Below, piece after piece: positions 33,750-42,095 of a stretch of 64,000 nt of DNA. Position 1 is the first letter of the stretch, and each line of letters starts with the position of its first letter. The stretch covers positions 868,001 through 932,000 of the forward strand of contig NZ_CP083723.1 in the NCBI RefSeq assembly GCF_020150815.1, given 5' to 3'. The position numbers were made by a program, and so were the translations under genes. This stretch comes from Haloprofundus salilacus (GTDB taxonomy: Archaea; Halobacteriota; Halobacteria; Halobacteriales; Haloferacaceae). The notes under the pieces are model-generated. The model was not told the origin of the DNA. It saw nothing but the letters and a program-made list of their open reading frames with translations, and made no database searches.

Positions 33750-34598
33750 ATGATAGACGAGACGGTCGAGGAAATCCGGGAGATGCAGACCCACAGCTCC
33801 TCCGTCGTCGCCGTCAAGGCAACACGGGCGCTTTTGGAACTGCTCGACCGGGAGTTCGCGACTCTCGAAGAGTACGAACGCGACCTCGAACGAAACGCGG
33901 GGGCGCTCCGGCGGGCGAACCCGTCGCACGCCTCGCTGTACAACGCGATGCGGGAGGTCACAGAGAGCGTCGTCGGAGAGGCCGACACGGTGGACGAAGC
34001 GAAGACACGAACTCGAGAGACGATAGAGCGAGTCGTCGAGGACGTCGAGCGCGGCAAGCGCCGCGCGGCCGACACCGCCGCCGAGACGTTCGAGGACGGT
34101 GAGACGTTTCTCACGCACGACTACTCCTCGACGGTGCTGGAGGCCGTCGAGACGGCCACGCGCGGTGGGACCGAACTCACGGCGTACGCGACGGAGGCGC
34201 GCCCGCGCTATCTCGGACGGAAGACCGCGCGGACGCTCGCCGCGATGGACCGCGTCGACGCCCACCTCATCGTCGACAGCGCCTCGGGCTACGTCTTAGA
34301 GGAGTGTGACCGCGTCGTCATCGGGATGGACTGCATCGTCGACGACGTGCTGTACAACCGCGTCGGCACGTTCCCGATGGTCGCCGCGGCCAACGAGGTC
34401 GGCGTCCCCGTCACCATCGTCGGCTCCGGCGCGAAGATCATCGAGGACGGCTTCCGCTTCGAGAACGAGTTCCGCTCGCCCGCCGAGGTGATGCTCGAAC
34501 CCGCCGAGGGCTTTACCATCGACAACCCCGCCTATGACGCGACGCCCGTGCCGCTGATAGACGAGGTCATCACCGACGAGCAGACGCGGCACTACTGA
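33750..34598 (+). CDS. eIF2B-alpha / ribose-1,5-bisphosphate isomerase family protein
   Basis: 282 residues. The helical N-terminal domain (MIDETVEEIREMQTHSS, about 1-115) is followed by a Rossmann-like domain. GYVLEECDRVVIGMDCIVDD and NRVGTFPMVAAANEVGVPV match the pattern shared by archaeal aIF2B-like proteins and ribose-1,5-bisphosphate isomerases. The Cys and Asp of MDCIVDD correspond to the isomerase catalytic pair. In archaea this enzyme feeds nucleoside-derived ribose into central metabolism; a translation-factor role is unlikely because archaea lack eIF2B. The upstream frame is open, but ATG 33750 gives the normal N terminus. Confidence 0.85.
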   Translation: MIDETVEEIREMQTHSSSVVAVKATRALLELLDREFATLEEYERDLERNAGALRRANPSHASLYNAMREVTESVVGEADTVDEAKTRTRETIERVVEDVERGKRRAADTAAETFEDGETFLTHDYSSTVLEAVETATRGGTELTAYATEARPRYLGRKTARTLAAMDRVDAHLIVDSASGYVLEECDRVVIGMDCIVDDVLYNRVGTFPMVAAANEVGVPVTIVGSGAKIIEDGFRFENEFRSPAEVMLEPAEGFTIDNPAYDATPVPLIDEVITDEQTRHY

Positions 34599-34622
34599 CT
34601 CTGGGAAACGACGTTCGACAGG

Positions 34623-35735
34623 CTAGTCGAGCGCGACCCGCTCGCCGTTTTCGTCGCTCCGCTCGATGGCGTCGAGCACCCGCTGGGCCTCGTAGGCGTC
34701 CTCGAACGACGGGTGGAACTCTTCGCCCGCGTCGGCAGCCGAGAGGAACTCGTAGTTCTCGTGGACGAACGTGTGCTCCCAGCCGAGGACGTGGCCCGGC
34801 GGCCACCAGTGGTCGACGTAGGGGTCGTCCTCGTCGGTGACGAGAATGGTCTCGTAGCCGCGGTTTCCTTCGCGCAGGAGTTCGAGTTCGTTGATTCGTT
34901 CGAGCGAGAACTTCAGACTTCCCTCCGACCCGTGGACGCGAATCGTGTGGTCGTTCTTGTGGCCCGTCGCGACGCGGGAGGCCTCGAACGTTCCCATCGC
35001 GCCGTTCTCGAACTCGGCCTCGGCGGTGTACGCGTCGTCGACGGTGACCGGGCGCGTCTCGTCTTCGCCTTCGACGGGTCGCTCGTCGACGAATGTCCGG
35101 AGAGAGCCACTCACGCTGTCGATGTCGCCCGCCTGCTCGCCGACGAGGAAGCGCGCGAGGTCGACCGTGTGCGCGCCGAGGTCGCCGAGCGCGCCGCTCC
35201 CGGCGAGCTCTTTGTCCATCCGCCACGCCCACGGCGCGTCGGGGTCGGCGAGCCAATCCTGCATGTAGCGGCCGTCGACGTGGCGAATCTCGCCGAGTTC
35301 GCCGTCGTCGATGAGCTTTTTCGCGTACTGGATGGCGGGAATGAACCGGTAGTTGAAGGCGCATCCCGCAGTGCCCGCGGCGTCGGCGGCGGCGTGGCGC
35401 ATCCGCTCGGCCTCGTCGAGCGTCGGCGCGAGCGGTTTCTCGCAGAACACGTGCGCGCCCGCTTCGAGCGCCGCGATGGAGGGGTCGGCGTGGAGGTGGT
35501 TCGGACCGAGGTTGTAGAACACGTCCACCTCGTCGACGACGTCCTCCCAGTCGGTGGCGGTGTGTTCGAAGCCGAATCGGTCGGCGGCGTCAGCTAGTGC
35601 CTCCTCGTCGCGACCGACGAGCGTGTGACGGACCACCTCGGGCGCGTCCGGGAAGAACATTGGGAGTCGCGCCAACGCGTTCGAGTGTGCCTGTCCCATG
35701 AAGCGATAACCGAGCATACCGACCGTTAGCGTCAT
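34623..35735 (-). CDS. Gfo/Idh/MocA-family dehydrogenase
   Basis: 370 residues. Rossmann start TVGMLGYRFMGQAHSNAL (Gly-rich loop near 4-15), then CEKPLAPTLDEAE (about 91-103) with the EKP motif that holds the catalytic Lys. The C-terminal alpha/beta sugar-binding domain has GALGDLGAHTVDLARFLVG with the conserved D-x-G-x-H. These enzymes oxidise or reduce sugar carbons with NAD(P). It is one of two such genes in this sugar island (the other at 37.5 kb). It is divergent from the Nudix gene, sharing an AT-rich spacer of 78 bases. Confidence 0.88.
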   Translation of the reverse strand: MTLTVGMLGYRFMGQAHSNALARLPMFFPDAPEVVRHTLVGRDEEALADAADRFGFEHTATDWEDVVDEVDVFYNLGPNHLHADPSIAALEAGAHVFCEKPLAPTLDEAERMRHAAADAAGTAGCAFNYRFIPAIQYAKKLIDDGELGEIRHVDGRYMQDWLADPDAPWAWRMDKELAGSGALGDLGAHTVDLARFLVGEQAGDIDSVSGSLRTFVDERPVEGEDETRPVTVDDAYTAEAEFENGAMGTFEASRVATGHKNDHTIRVHGSEGSLKFSLERINELELLREGNRGYETILVTDEDDPYVDHWWPPGHVLGWEHTFVHENYEFLSAADAGEEFHPSFEDAYEAQRVLDAIERSDENGERVALD

Positions 35736-35813
35736 GCTCGTGAGTTCTCCCGGTGGCGGCTTATCCTTTGATATTCAATAGATTGATAGGACTCCGTCCC
35801 ACCATCTCCGCGC

Positions 35814-36308
35814 ATGAGTAATCGACCCTCCACCGGTTCGACCGCCGACGGCCTCCACCCGCCCGACGACGACCTTCACCCGCCCGCCGAGCGAATTCGC
35901 GTCGTCGCCCTCGGCGTTGTCCGCCGAGACGACGAACTGCTCGTCTTCGAGGGCGACTCCGAGGAGTCGGGCACGTACTACCGCCCGCTCGGCGGAGGCG
36001 TCGAGTTTGGCGAGCACAGCGTCGACGCGCTCCGCCGCGAGTTCCGCGAGGAGTTGGAAGTCGAACTGACTCAGGTCCACGAACTCGGCACGTTCGAGGA
36101 CGTGTTCACCCTCGACGGCGAAGAGTGTCACGAAGTACACCGCGTCTACGGCGCGGCGTTCGTCCAGCAGTGGCCCTACCAGATGGACTCCTTCACCGGC
36201 TACGAGCCCGAACTCGACGAGGAATTCGACTGTCTGTGGAAACCGCTGTCGGCGTTCACCGACGGCGAAGAGACGCTGTACCCCGAAAAACTGCCGAGCG
36301 TGCTCTGA
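35814..36308 (+). CDS. Nudix hydrolase
   Basis: 164 residues. The Nudix box is GGGVEFGEHSVDALRREFREELEVEL near residues 61-86 (read in two parts: GGGVEFGEHSVDALRR and EFREELEVEL), matching G-x5-E-x7-R-E-U-x-E-E-x-G-U with the final Gly replaced by Val. The N-terminal 25 residues are Pro/Asp/His-rich and probably disordered. Substrate (nucleoside diphosphate derivative) is unknown. It has its own promoter in the spacer shared with the divergent dehydrogenase gene. The gene sits inside the sugar island on the opposite strand. Confidence 0.88.
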   Translation: MSNRPSTGSTADGLHPPDDDLHPPAERIRVVALGVVRRDDELLVFEGDSEESGTYYRPLGGGVEFGEHSVDALRREFREELEVELTQVHELGTFEDVFTLDGEECHEVHRVYGAAFVQQWPYQMDSFTGYEPELDEEFDCLWKPLSAFTDGEETLYPEKLPSVL

Positions 36309-36336
36309 GAGCGTTTCGTCTACTTCGGTCCGGCGA

Positions 36337-37302
36337 CTACACCCAGTGGGCTTCGCCGGGCGTTGTCTCGAACGTCGCCCGCTGGAGCAGTTCGACCGCC
36401 TTCTCCAGCCCCTCCTGCGACGAGGTGAGCGAGTCCTCGTGTTCGATGGAGAGCGCGCCGTCGTAGCCGATCATCCGGAGCGTCGAGACGATATCCTTCC
36501 AGTGTCCCTCGCCGTGGCCGTAGCCGACGGTGCGGAACAGCCACGAGCGGTCGGGTTCGTCGGTGTACGGCGTGGTGTCGAGGACGCCCTTGATGCGTGA
36601 TTGGTCGTCGTAGACGCGGGTGTCCTTTGCGTGGACGTGGTGGATGGCTCCCGCCTCCCCGAGGTAGCGGATGGCGGCGAGCACGTCGATACCCTGCCAG
36701 TAGAGGTGCGAGGGGTCGAAGTTCGCGCCGACGTACTGGTTCGTCGCCTCGCGCAGACGCAGCATCCCCGTCGGTTCGTAGACGAGCATGTTCGGGTGCA
36801 TCTCGATGGCTAGCTGGACGCCGTGGTCGGCGGCGTGGTTCGAAAGTCCCGACCAGTAGTCGGTGGCGACGTCCCACTGGTAGTCGTGGGCGTCGGCGTG
36901 CTCGTTCGGCCACGGCGCGGTTATCCAGTTCGGCACGTCGTCGTCGGGTCCGCCTGCGGGCAGCCCCGAGAAACAGGTGACGACGTCGACGTCGAGTTGG
37001 TCGGCGAGCGTGACAGCTTCGCGGAGTTCCGTATCGGCGTGTCCGGCCGTCTCCTCGTCGGGATGCAGCGGGTTGTTGTGCGTCGCGAGCGCACTGATGC
37101 GCATCTCGTACTCGTCGAGTAGGTCCAACAGTTCGGACTGCGCGTCCTCGTCGTCGAGTAGTTCCTGACGGTCGACGTGGGTCTCGCCGGGGAACCCGCC
37201 GATGCCGAGTTCGACCGCGGAGACGCCGATACCGTCGAGGTAATCGAGTGCCTCTTCGAGCGACTGGCCGTCGAGGGGGACGGTGAGTACTCCGATGTCC
37301 AT
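36337..37302 (-). CDS. Sugar phosphate isomerase/epimerase (TIM barrel, AP-endonuclease-2 fold)
   Basis: 321 residues. The barrel starts MDIGVLTVPL; GIGGFPGE, ISALATHNNPLHPD and VVTCFSGLPAGG are successive strand ends. AIEMHPNMLVYEP carries a metal-binding Glu. NFDPSHLYWQG carries Asp and His, HHVHAKDT carries His, and LSIEHEDSL carries the last Glu, giving the complete metal site of the xylose-isomerase-like family. It likely isomerises a keto-sugar or inositol intermediate together with the two dehydrogenases. A GTTTTATCGG element 25-30 bases upstream gives it an independent promoter after the 203-base gap to the upstream dehydrogenase. Confidence 0.88.
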   Translation of the reverse strand: MDIGVLTVPLDGQSLEEALDYLDGIGVSAVELGIGGFPGETHVDRQELLDDEDAQSELLDLLDEYEMRISALATHNNPLHPDEETAGHADTELREAVTLADQLDVDVVTCFSGLPAGGPDDDVPNWITAPWPNEHADAHDYQWDVATDYWSGLSNHAADHGVQLAIEMHPNMLVYEPTGMLRLREATNQYVGANFDPSHLYWQGIDVLAAIRYLGEAGAIHHVHAKDTRVYDDQSRIKGVLDTTPYTDEPDRSWLFRTVGYGHGEGHWKDIVSTLRMIGYDGALSIEHEDSLTSSQEGLEKAVELLQRATFETTPGEAHWV

Positions 37303-37505
37303 GCCTTTCGGTACATCTAGAACGCCGATAAAACTTCAGGAGAGGTGCCCGCTCTGGGCAGAGGACGGACCGGCCGGAGTCGACGCAAGCGCGTCGGCGA
37401 CCACAGAGACCGCCGAAAGCAGAGAAGAGCCGTTAGAACCCGTCAAACGCCATCAGAATAGCGAATCGGACACTCGCAGTACGGGTGCTTTCTTTGTCGG
37501 CCGAC

Positions 37506-38600
37506 TCAGTCGAGTTCCGGCGTCGCTTCCGGTTCGCCGTCGAGTCGAACCGCCGTTCCCTCCGCCGAGGAACGGTAGATTGCGTCGATGACGCGCTGGA
37601 CTGCCAGTCCCTGTTCGACGGTGTTTCGGTCCGGTTTCTGGCCGGAGGCGACGGCCTCGAGGAACAGGCGCTGTTCGGATTTGTGGGTGTCGTTGGCCTG
37701 AGTCTGGATGTCGGTGTCGCGAAGGTGGTCGGTGCCGTCCTTGCCGGTTTCGTAGAGCGTCAGTTCGTGGCTCGCGCGGTCGAAGCGCGCGCCGGCCTCG
37801 GAGCCGCGGAGGATGAACTCGTCGTTCGTCGGTCGGTTCGTCGCCCACGCGACTTCAAGGGAGATGGTCTGCCCCTCCGCAGAGCGAATGAATGCGCTCG
37901 CGGAGTCGTCTACGTCGAACCCTTCCGGGCCGATGTCCTCGCCCCACATCTCGACGAAGGCGTAGTCGTCCTGGTTGCCGAACTGCGAGCGCGTCACGCC
38001 GGAGACTTCGACGATTTCGGGGAAGTCGAGGAAGTGGAGCGCGAGGTCGATCGCGTGGACGCCGATGTCGATGAGCGCGCCGCCGCCGGCGATATCCTTC
38101 GAGGTGAACCACGACCCGCGGCCGGGGATGCCGCGACGGCGGACGTAGTTGGCCTCAACGTGTTGCATCTCGCCGAACTCGCCGTCGCGCTGGTAGCTCT
38201 TGATGACTTCGACGGGGTTCGCGAAGCGGTTGTTGAAGCCGACCATGCAGAGCGCGTCCGACGATTCCGCGGCGGCGGCGATTCGCTCGGCGCTCTCTAA
38301 GTTGTGCGCGAGCGGCTTCTCCAGCAGCACGTCGATACCGGCATCGAGCGCCGCGACGGCGTATTCCTCGTGGAACCGGTTCGGCGTCGTCACGATGACC
38401 GCGTCGACGTCGTCGAACAGTTCCTGTTTGTCGTCGTAGGCGTCGACACCGTACTTCTCGGCGAAGCGTCGGCGAGCGTCGGCTTGGATGTCCATGCCCC
38501 CGACGAGCGTCGCACCCAAATCCGTCAAACGGTCGGCGTGGTAATGCCCGATGTTACCGAGGCCGATTACCCCGACCCGTACTGGCGTGTCCGAAGTCAT
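37506..38600 (-). CDS. Gfo/Idh/MocA-family dehydrogenase
   Basis: 364 residues. Rossmann motif VGVIGLGNIGHYHADRL (about 8-24), LLEKPLAHNLESAER (about 92-106, with the EKP Lys) and GGALIDIGVHAIDLALHFL (about 173-191, with the Asp and His of the substrate site). It follows the transporter operon with a 52-base gap containing its own AT-rich element. It is probably the first catabolic enzyme for the transported sugar or inositol. It shares the fold but not close identity with the dehydrogenase at 34.6 kb. See 38614-38623 for a promoter word shared with trmB. Confidence 0.88.
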   Translation of the reverse strand: MTSDTPVRVGVIGLGNIGHYHADRLTDLGATLVGGMDIQADARRRFAEKYGVDAYDDKQELFDDVDAVIVTTPNRFHEEYAVAALDAGIDVLLEKPLAHNLESAERIAAAAESSDALCMVGFNNRFANPVEVIKSYQRDGEFGEMQHVEANYVRRRGIPGRGSWFTSKDIAGGGALIDIGVHAIDLALHFLDFPEIVEVSGVTRSQFGNQDDYAFVEMWGEDIGPEGFDVDDSASAFIRSAEGQTISLEVAWATNRPTNDEFILRGSEAGARFDRASHELTLYETGKDGTDHLRDTDIQTQANDTHKSEQRLFLEAVASGQKPDRNTVEQGLAVQRVIDAIYRSSAEGTAVRLDGEPEATPELD

Positions 38601-38613
38601 TCTCTACTGCTCG

Positions 38614-38623
38614 TTTACTATAG
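38614..38623. promoter_or_regulatory. TTTACTATAG word shared by the dehydrogenase and trmB promoters
   Basis: The ten bases TTTACTATAG occur here, about 14 bases before the dehydrogenase start, and again at 46923-46932 in the trmB promoter, where they are part of a TrmB-like operator. At this site a second TACT lies 11 bases to the left (38604-38607). A TTAA element near 38630 would be the TATA box, so this word would sit between TATA box and transcript start, a repression position. Confidence 0.35.
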
Positions 38624-38652
38624 GCCGTGTTAAGCGTCACGTTCCTGCGTGC

Positions 38653-38856
38653 TCAGTACAACTGACGCTCGCGTTCCTCGCGTTCTTCCTCGCGTTGCTC
38701 TTCTTCCTTCATCCTGCGCCTTCCGCGCAGAAACTGCCGTCCCTTCGGGATGATGATGTTCTTCAGATCTAGCACGAACGACACGATGCCGTACGCCCAG
38801 AAGAAGAACAGAAGCGTCACCGCCCCGATGTACAGTAAGCCGAGTTCGGTGACCAT
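38653..38856 (-). CDS. Small single-span membrane protein in the sugar ABC operon
   Basis: 67 residues. One hydrophobic helix (about 4-30, rich in Leu, Phe, Ile, Val) is followed by a basic stretch (PKGRQFLRGRRRMK) and a highly charged Glu/Arg tail (about 48-65) likely to form a helix or coiled coil in the cytoplasm. It starts nine bases after the stop of the ATPase gene on the same strand, so it belongs to the operon. No family is recognised with certainty. It may be a small transporter accessory subunit, which is inference from position only. Confidence 0.7.
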   Translation of the reverse strand: MVTELGLLYIGAVTLLFFFWAYGIVSFVLDLKNIIIPKGRQFLRGRRRMKEEEQREEEREERERQLY

Positions 38857-38865
38857 CTGTAGCGT

Positions 38866-40050
38866 TCAGTCGTCGCTTTCGGCTTCGGTTTCGGTGACGC
38901 TCTCGCTACTCGTTAGCTTGACCAGTCCGTGCTGGATCGCCTGGCCCGACGCGGTGTCGAAGAGATGAATCCTGCTCCGGTCGAGGACGACGTCGAACTC
39001 TTGGTCCTCGGCGATGTCGCTGTCGGGGTCGACGCTCATCAGCAGTTGGTTCTGCTGTGCGGCTTCCATATCCATCCCGCCGGCGCTCTCGTCCAGCATC
39101 AAGTAGACGAATATCTCGTCGCCCATCGGTTCGAGGACGTCCGTCGTCGTGTCGATACTCATCGACGGGTGCGAGAGCGACTGCGACTGGTCGATCGGGT
39201 AGACGTCTTCGGGACGCACCCCGAGAGTAACTTCCTGACCGACTTCGACGCCCATCTGTGCGGGGTCGAACTCGATTGTGATGCCGGTGTCGTGCTCGAA
39301 GCCCTGCTGGGTGACGGTGCCGTCGAGGAAGTTCATCGCCGGCGATCCGATGAACCCCGCGACGAACAGGTTGTCAGGTTCGTTGTAGCAGGTCAGCGGT
39401 GGATCTATCTGCTGGAGTTTGCCGCCGTCGAGGACGGCGATGCGGTCTGACATCGTCATCGCCTCCGCCTGGTCGTGCGTGACGTAGATGATCGTCGTGT
39501 CCAGTTCCTTGTGCAGGCGCTGGAGTTCGGTCCGCATGTGGACGCGCAGTTTCGCGTCGAGGTTCGCCAGCGGCTCGTCCATCAGGAACACGTCGGGGTT
39601 CCGGACGATAGCACGGGCGATGGCGACGCGCTGGCGCTGGCCGCCGGACATCTCGTCGGGCATGCGGTCTAACATCCCCTCCAGTTGGACGATGTCGGAG
39701 GCGCGCTCGACGCGGCGGTCTATCTCCTCCTTCTCGTAGTCGCGGAGTCGGAGGCCGAAGCTGATGTTGTCGTACACATCCATGTGCGGGAACAGCGCGA
39801 TGTTCTGGAACACCATCGCCACCCCGCGGTCTTTCGGAGGGAGGTTCGTCACCTCCCTGTCGCCGATGTGGATGGTCCCCTCCGTGGGTTTGGTCAACCC
39901 GGCGACCATCTCCATGGTCGTCGACTTCCCGCAGCCGGACGGACCGACGAGGCAAACGAACTCCCCGTCGTGGATCTCCACGTTCATGTCGTCGACTGCC
40001 GTTACGTCCTCGTACCGTTTCGTTACGTGTTCGAGTTTTACGTCTCCCAT
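38866..40050 (-). CDS. ABC transporter ATP-binding protein, MalK/UgpC type
   Basis: 394 residues. Walker A GPSGCGKST near 36-44, signature DEMSGGQRQRVAIARAIVR near 132-150, Walker B VFLMDEPLANLDAKLR near 155-170, and the H-loop THDQAEAMTMSDR. After the ATPase domain (about 1-235) is the C-terminal OB-type MalK regulatory domain (TOBE), which carries regulatory sites in bacterial CUT1 systems. It contains an acidic insertion (ESAGGMDMEAAQQNQ) and a Glu/Asp-rich C terminus. Four bases separate it from the upstream permease gene, so it is a core operon member energising sugar uptake. Confidence 0.93.
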   Translation of the reverse strand: MGDVKLEHVTKRYEDVTAVDDMNVEIHDGEFVCLVGPSGCGKSTTMEMVAGLTKPTEGTIHIGDREVTNLPPKDRGVAMVFQNIALFPHMDVYDNISFGLRLRDYEKEEIDRRVERASDIVQLEGMLDRMPDEMSGGQRQRVAIARAIVRNPDVFLMDEPLANLDAKLRVHMRTELQRLHKELDTTIIYVTHDQAEAMTMSDRIAVLDGGKLQQIDPPLTCYNEPDNLFVAGFIGSPAMNFLDGTVTQQGFEHDTGITIEFDPAQMGVEVGQEVTLGVRPEDVYPIDQSQSLSHPSMSIDTTTDVLEPMGDEIFVYLMLDESAGGMDMEAAQQNQLLMSVDPDSDIAEDQEFDVVLDRSRIHLFDTASGQAIQHGLVKLTSSESVTETEAESDD

Positions 40051-40054
40051 TGTC

Positions 40055-41038
40055 TTACTCCTTGAGTGCTCCTGCCGTGAGCCCGCTGACGATTTTCTCC
40101 TGTGCGACGATGACCAGCACGGCCACCGGCAGCACGCCGATGATACTCGCCGCCGCCATCAGATGGTACGGTGTGTCGTACTGGCCCTGCAAGCCGATGA
40201 TACCCGCGACGAGCGGGGCCCAGCTTCCGGGTTCACCGTTGTTCATCAGGAACGAGAAGAAGAACTCGTTGTAGACGCTGATGAACGTGAGCACACCCGC
40301 CGTCGCCACGCCGGGCGCCGACAGCGGGATGATGACGCGGAACAGCGCGCCCAACCGGGTCGTTCCCTCGACGCGCGCGGCGTCCTCCAGTCCGTCCGGA
40401 ATCTGCCCGTAGAACGTCGTGAGGATGAAGATAGACAGCGGCATGAACAGCGCGCTGAACGGAAGCACCATCGCTCCCGGCGTGTTGTACAGCTCGGGGA
40501 AGGCGATGGCGAGCCCCGTTCCGGGAATCGCGATCGCGACGTTTCCCGTGAACAGGTCGTACAGCGGCAGCAGGAACGCCGCCGGCGGGAAGTACGAGAT
40601 GGCGAGGATGGCCAGCATCAGCGGCCCGCGTCCGGGGAATCGGAGGCGGCCGAAGACGTAGCCCGCGAGACTCGCCAACAGCAGAACGACCACGGTGGTC
40701 AAGATGCCGAGCACGAAGCTGTTGAACATGAAGATGTGGAACGGCACGCGCTCGAACACCACCAGGAAGGACTCGAAGTTGAGCGTCCCGCCCGGCGGGT
40801 AGAGCCCGACGTTCTGTAGCGCCCGCGGCGGCGTCAGCGACAGCACGAGCAGCCAGTAGAACGGGAACAGCGTCGTGAGCAGGAAAAACGCCGTCAGGAC
40901 GTAGAACATCGCGCGGTACGTCCGCTCGGGGTTCTTTATCGAACTGCTGACCCATCGGCTGAACGGTCCGCGCTTCAGTTCGCGGTCGTCGCCGCCGATG
41001 GTCGTCGTCGAATCGCCGGTCTGTGGTTCGCTTCCCAT
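40055..41038 (-). CDS. Sugar ABC transporter permease, MalG type
   Basis: 327 residues with six helices. The N-terminal about 35 residues are hydrophilic, the first helix is MFYVLTAFFLLTTLFPFYWLL, and the EAA loop is visible as EDAARVEGTTRLGALFRVIIPLSAPG (in two parts: EDAARVEGTTRLG and ALFRVIIPLSAPG), the contact site for the ATPase. ATG 41038 is chosen because a GGAGGTG Shine-Dalgarno-like sequence lies nine bases before it; the frame also offers GTG 41050 inside the upstream gene. One base separates it from the MalF-type gene. Confidence 0.9.
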   Translation of the reverse strand: MGSEPQTGDSTTTIGGDDRELKRGPFSRWVSSSIKNPERTYRAMFYVLTAFFLLTTLFPFYWLLVLSLTPPRALQNVGLYPPGGTLNFESFLVVFERVPFHIFMFNSFVLGILTTVVVLLLASLAGYVFGRLRFPGRGPLMLAILAISYFPPAAFLLPLYDLFTGNVAIAIPGTGLAIAFPELYNTPGAMVLPFSALFMPLSIFILTTFYGQIPDGLEDAARVEGTTRLGALFRVIIPLSAPGVATAGVLTFISVYNEFFFSFLMNNGEPGSWAPLVAGIIGLQGQYDTPYHLMAAASIIGVLPVAVLVIVAQEKIVSGLTAGALKE

Positions 41039-41039
41039 C

Positions 41040-42062
41040 TCAGAATCCACCTCCTTCAGCGTCGGCGAACTTCACGATGTAGACGGACACCGCGACGCCG
41101 ATGATTGCGGCTGTGATGAACGCGACGGACGCCGCCGTCCCGTACGCGCGCTGGTTGAAGCTCGTGACGACCAGACACGACAGCGACGGCACCGTCGTAC
41201 AGGCGGAGGTCGTCTCGATGATGCCGTAGACGCGCATCGCCGCGATGGTCCGGAAAAGCATCGCGACGAGAATCGTCGGCATGATGAGCGGCAGCGTGAT
41301 CATCTTGAACTGTTGCCACTTCGACGCGCCGGCGACTTTCGCCACGTCGTACAGCGAGCGGTCGATGCTCTGCAATCCCGCGAGGATGAGCAACGCCATG
41401 AACGCCGACGTCTTCCAGATGTCGGCGACGATAATGATGGTCGTCGCGTCCACCGTGTTCGCCAGCGGCGTCGTCCCGATCCACGTGAGTTGGTTGAGCA
41501 GCGTCGGGTTCTGACTGGTGCCGACGAGGAAGCCGATACCGGGCTGGAACAGTAGGTAGAAGATCATCCCTTGGATGACGATGGGCACCGCCCACGGGAT
41601 GATTATCGCTACTCGAACCCAGCGCCGTCCACGGAAATCCTGGTCGAGCACGAGCGCCTGTCCGAAGCCGATAATCGTCTCGAAGAACACGCTCACGAGG
41701 GTGAATACGAGCGTCACGCCGAGGGCACTCGCGAATATCCCGTTCGGCGTCAGCGACGTGGGCATGAACGCCGACGGGAGCGCGTAGCTTCGTTGGTTCG
41801 TCAGGAGTTCGACGTAATTGGTGATGCCGACGAACTGGCCAAGATTAGCCGAACCCGACAACGCGTCGGCGAACAGCGACATCCAGAACGTCGTGACGAG
41901 CGGGTACACTGCGATTACCAGCAGCAGTATCAGCGCTGGCACGAGCAGCAAGTACGCGTACGCCGTCTCGCTCAGGTTTTCCATCCAGCGGACTGTCGAG
42001 ACGTACGGACCGGACCGTGAACCGTCTCGAACAGTCCCCTGCGATTCCTGTTCTGTGGCCAT
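41040..42062 (-). CDS. Sugar ABC transporter permease, MalF type
   Basis: 340 residues with six to seven helices. The N-terminal helix YLLLVPALILLLVIAVYPLVTTFWMSL is typical of CUT1 permeases, and the EAA loop YDVAKVAGASKWQQFKMITLPL is present near 240-262 (in two parts: YDVAKVAGASKWQ and QFKMITLPL). Compared with E. coli MalF it lacks the long P2 domain, as most archaeal versions do. Start ATG 42062; a TTG three codons earlier is possible but not needed. The gap of 33 bases to the binding-protein gene fits a single operon. Confidence 0.9.
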   Translation of the reverse strand: MATEQESQGTVRDGSRSGPYVSTVRWMENLSETAYAYLLLVPALILLLVIAVYPLVTTFWMSLFADALSGSANLGQFVGITNYVELLTNQRSYALPSAFMPTSLTPNGIFASALGVTLVFTLVSVFFETIIGFGQALVLDQDFRGRRWVRVAIIIPWAVPIVIQGMIFYLLFQPGIGFLVGTSQNPTLLNQLTWIGTTPLANTVDATTIIIVADIWKTSAFMALLILAGLQSIDRSLYDVAKVAGASKWQQFKMITLPLIMPTILVAMLFRTIAAMRVYGIIETTSACTTVPSLSCLVVTSFNQRAYGTAASVAFITAAIIGVAVSVYIVKFADAEGGGF

Positions 42063-42095
42063 TGGTAACAAGTATTAACGTTGGGAGGCAGACGC

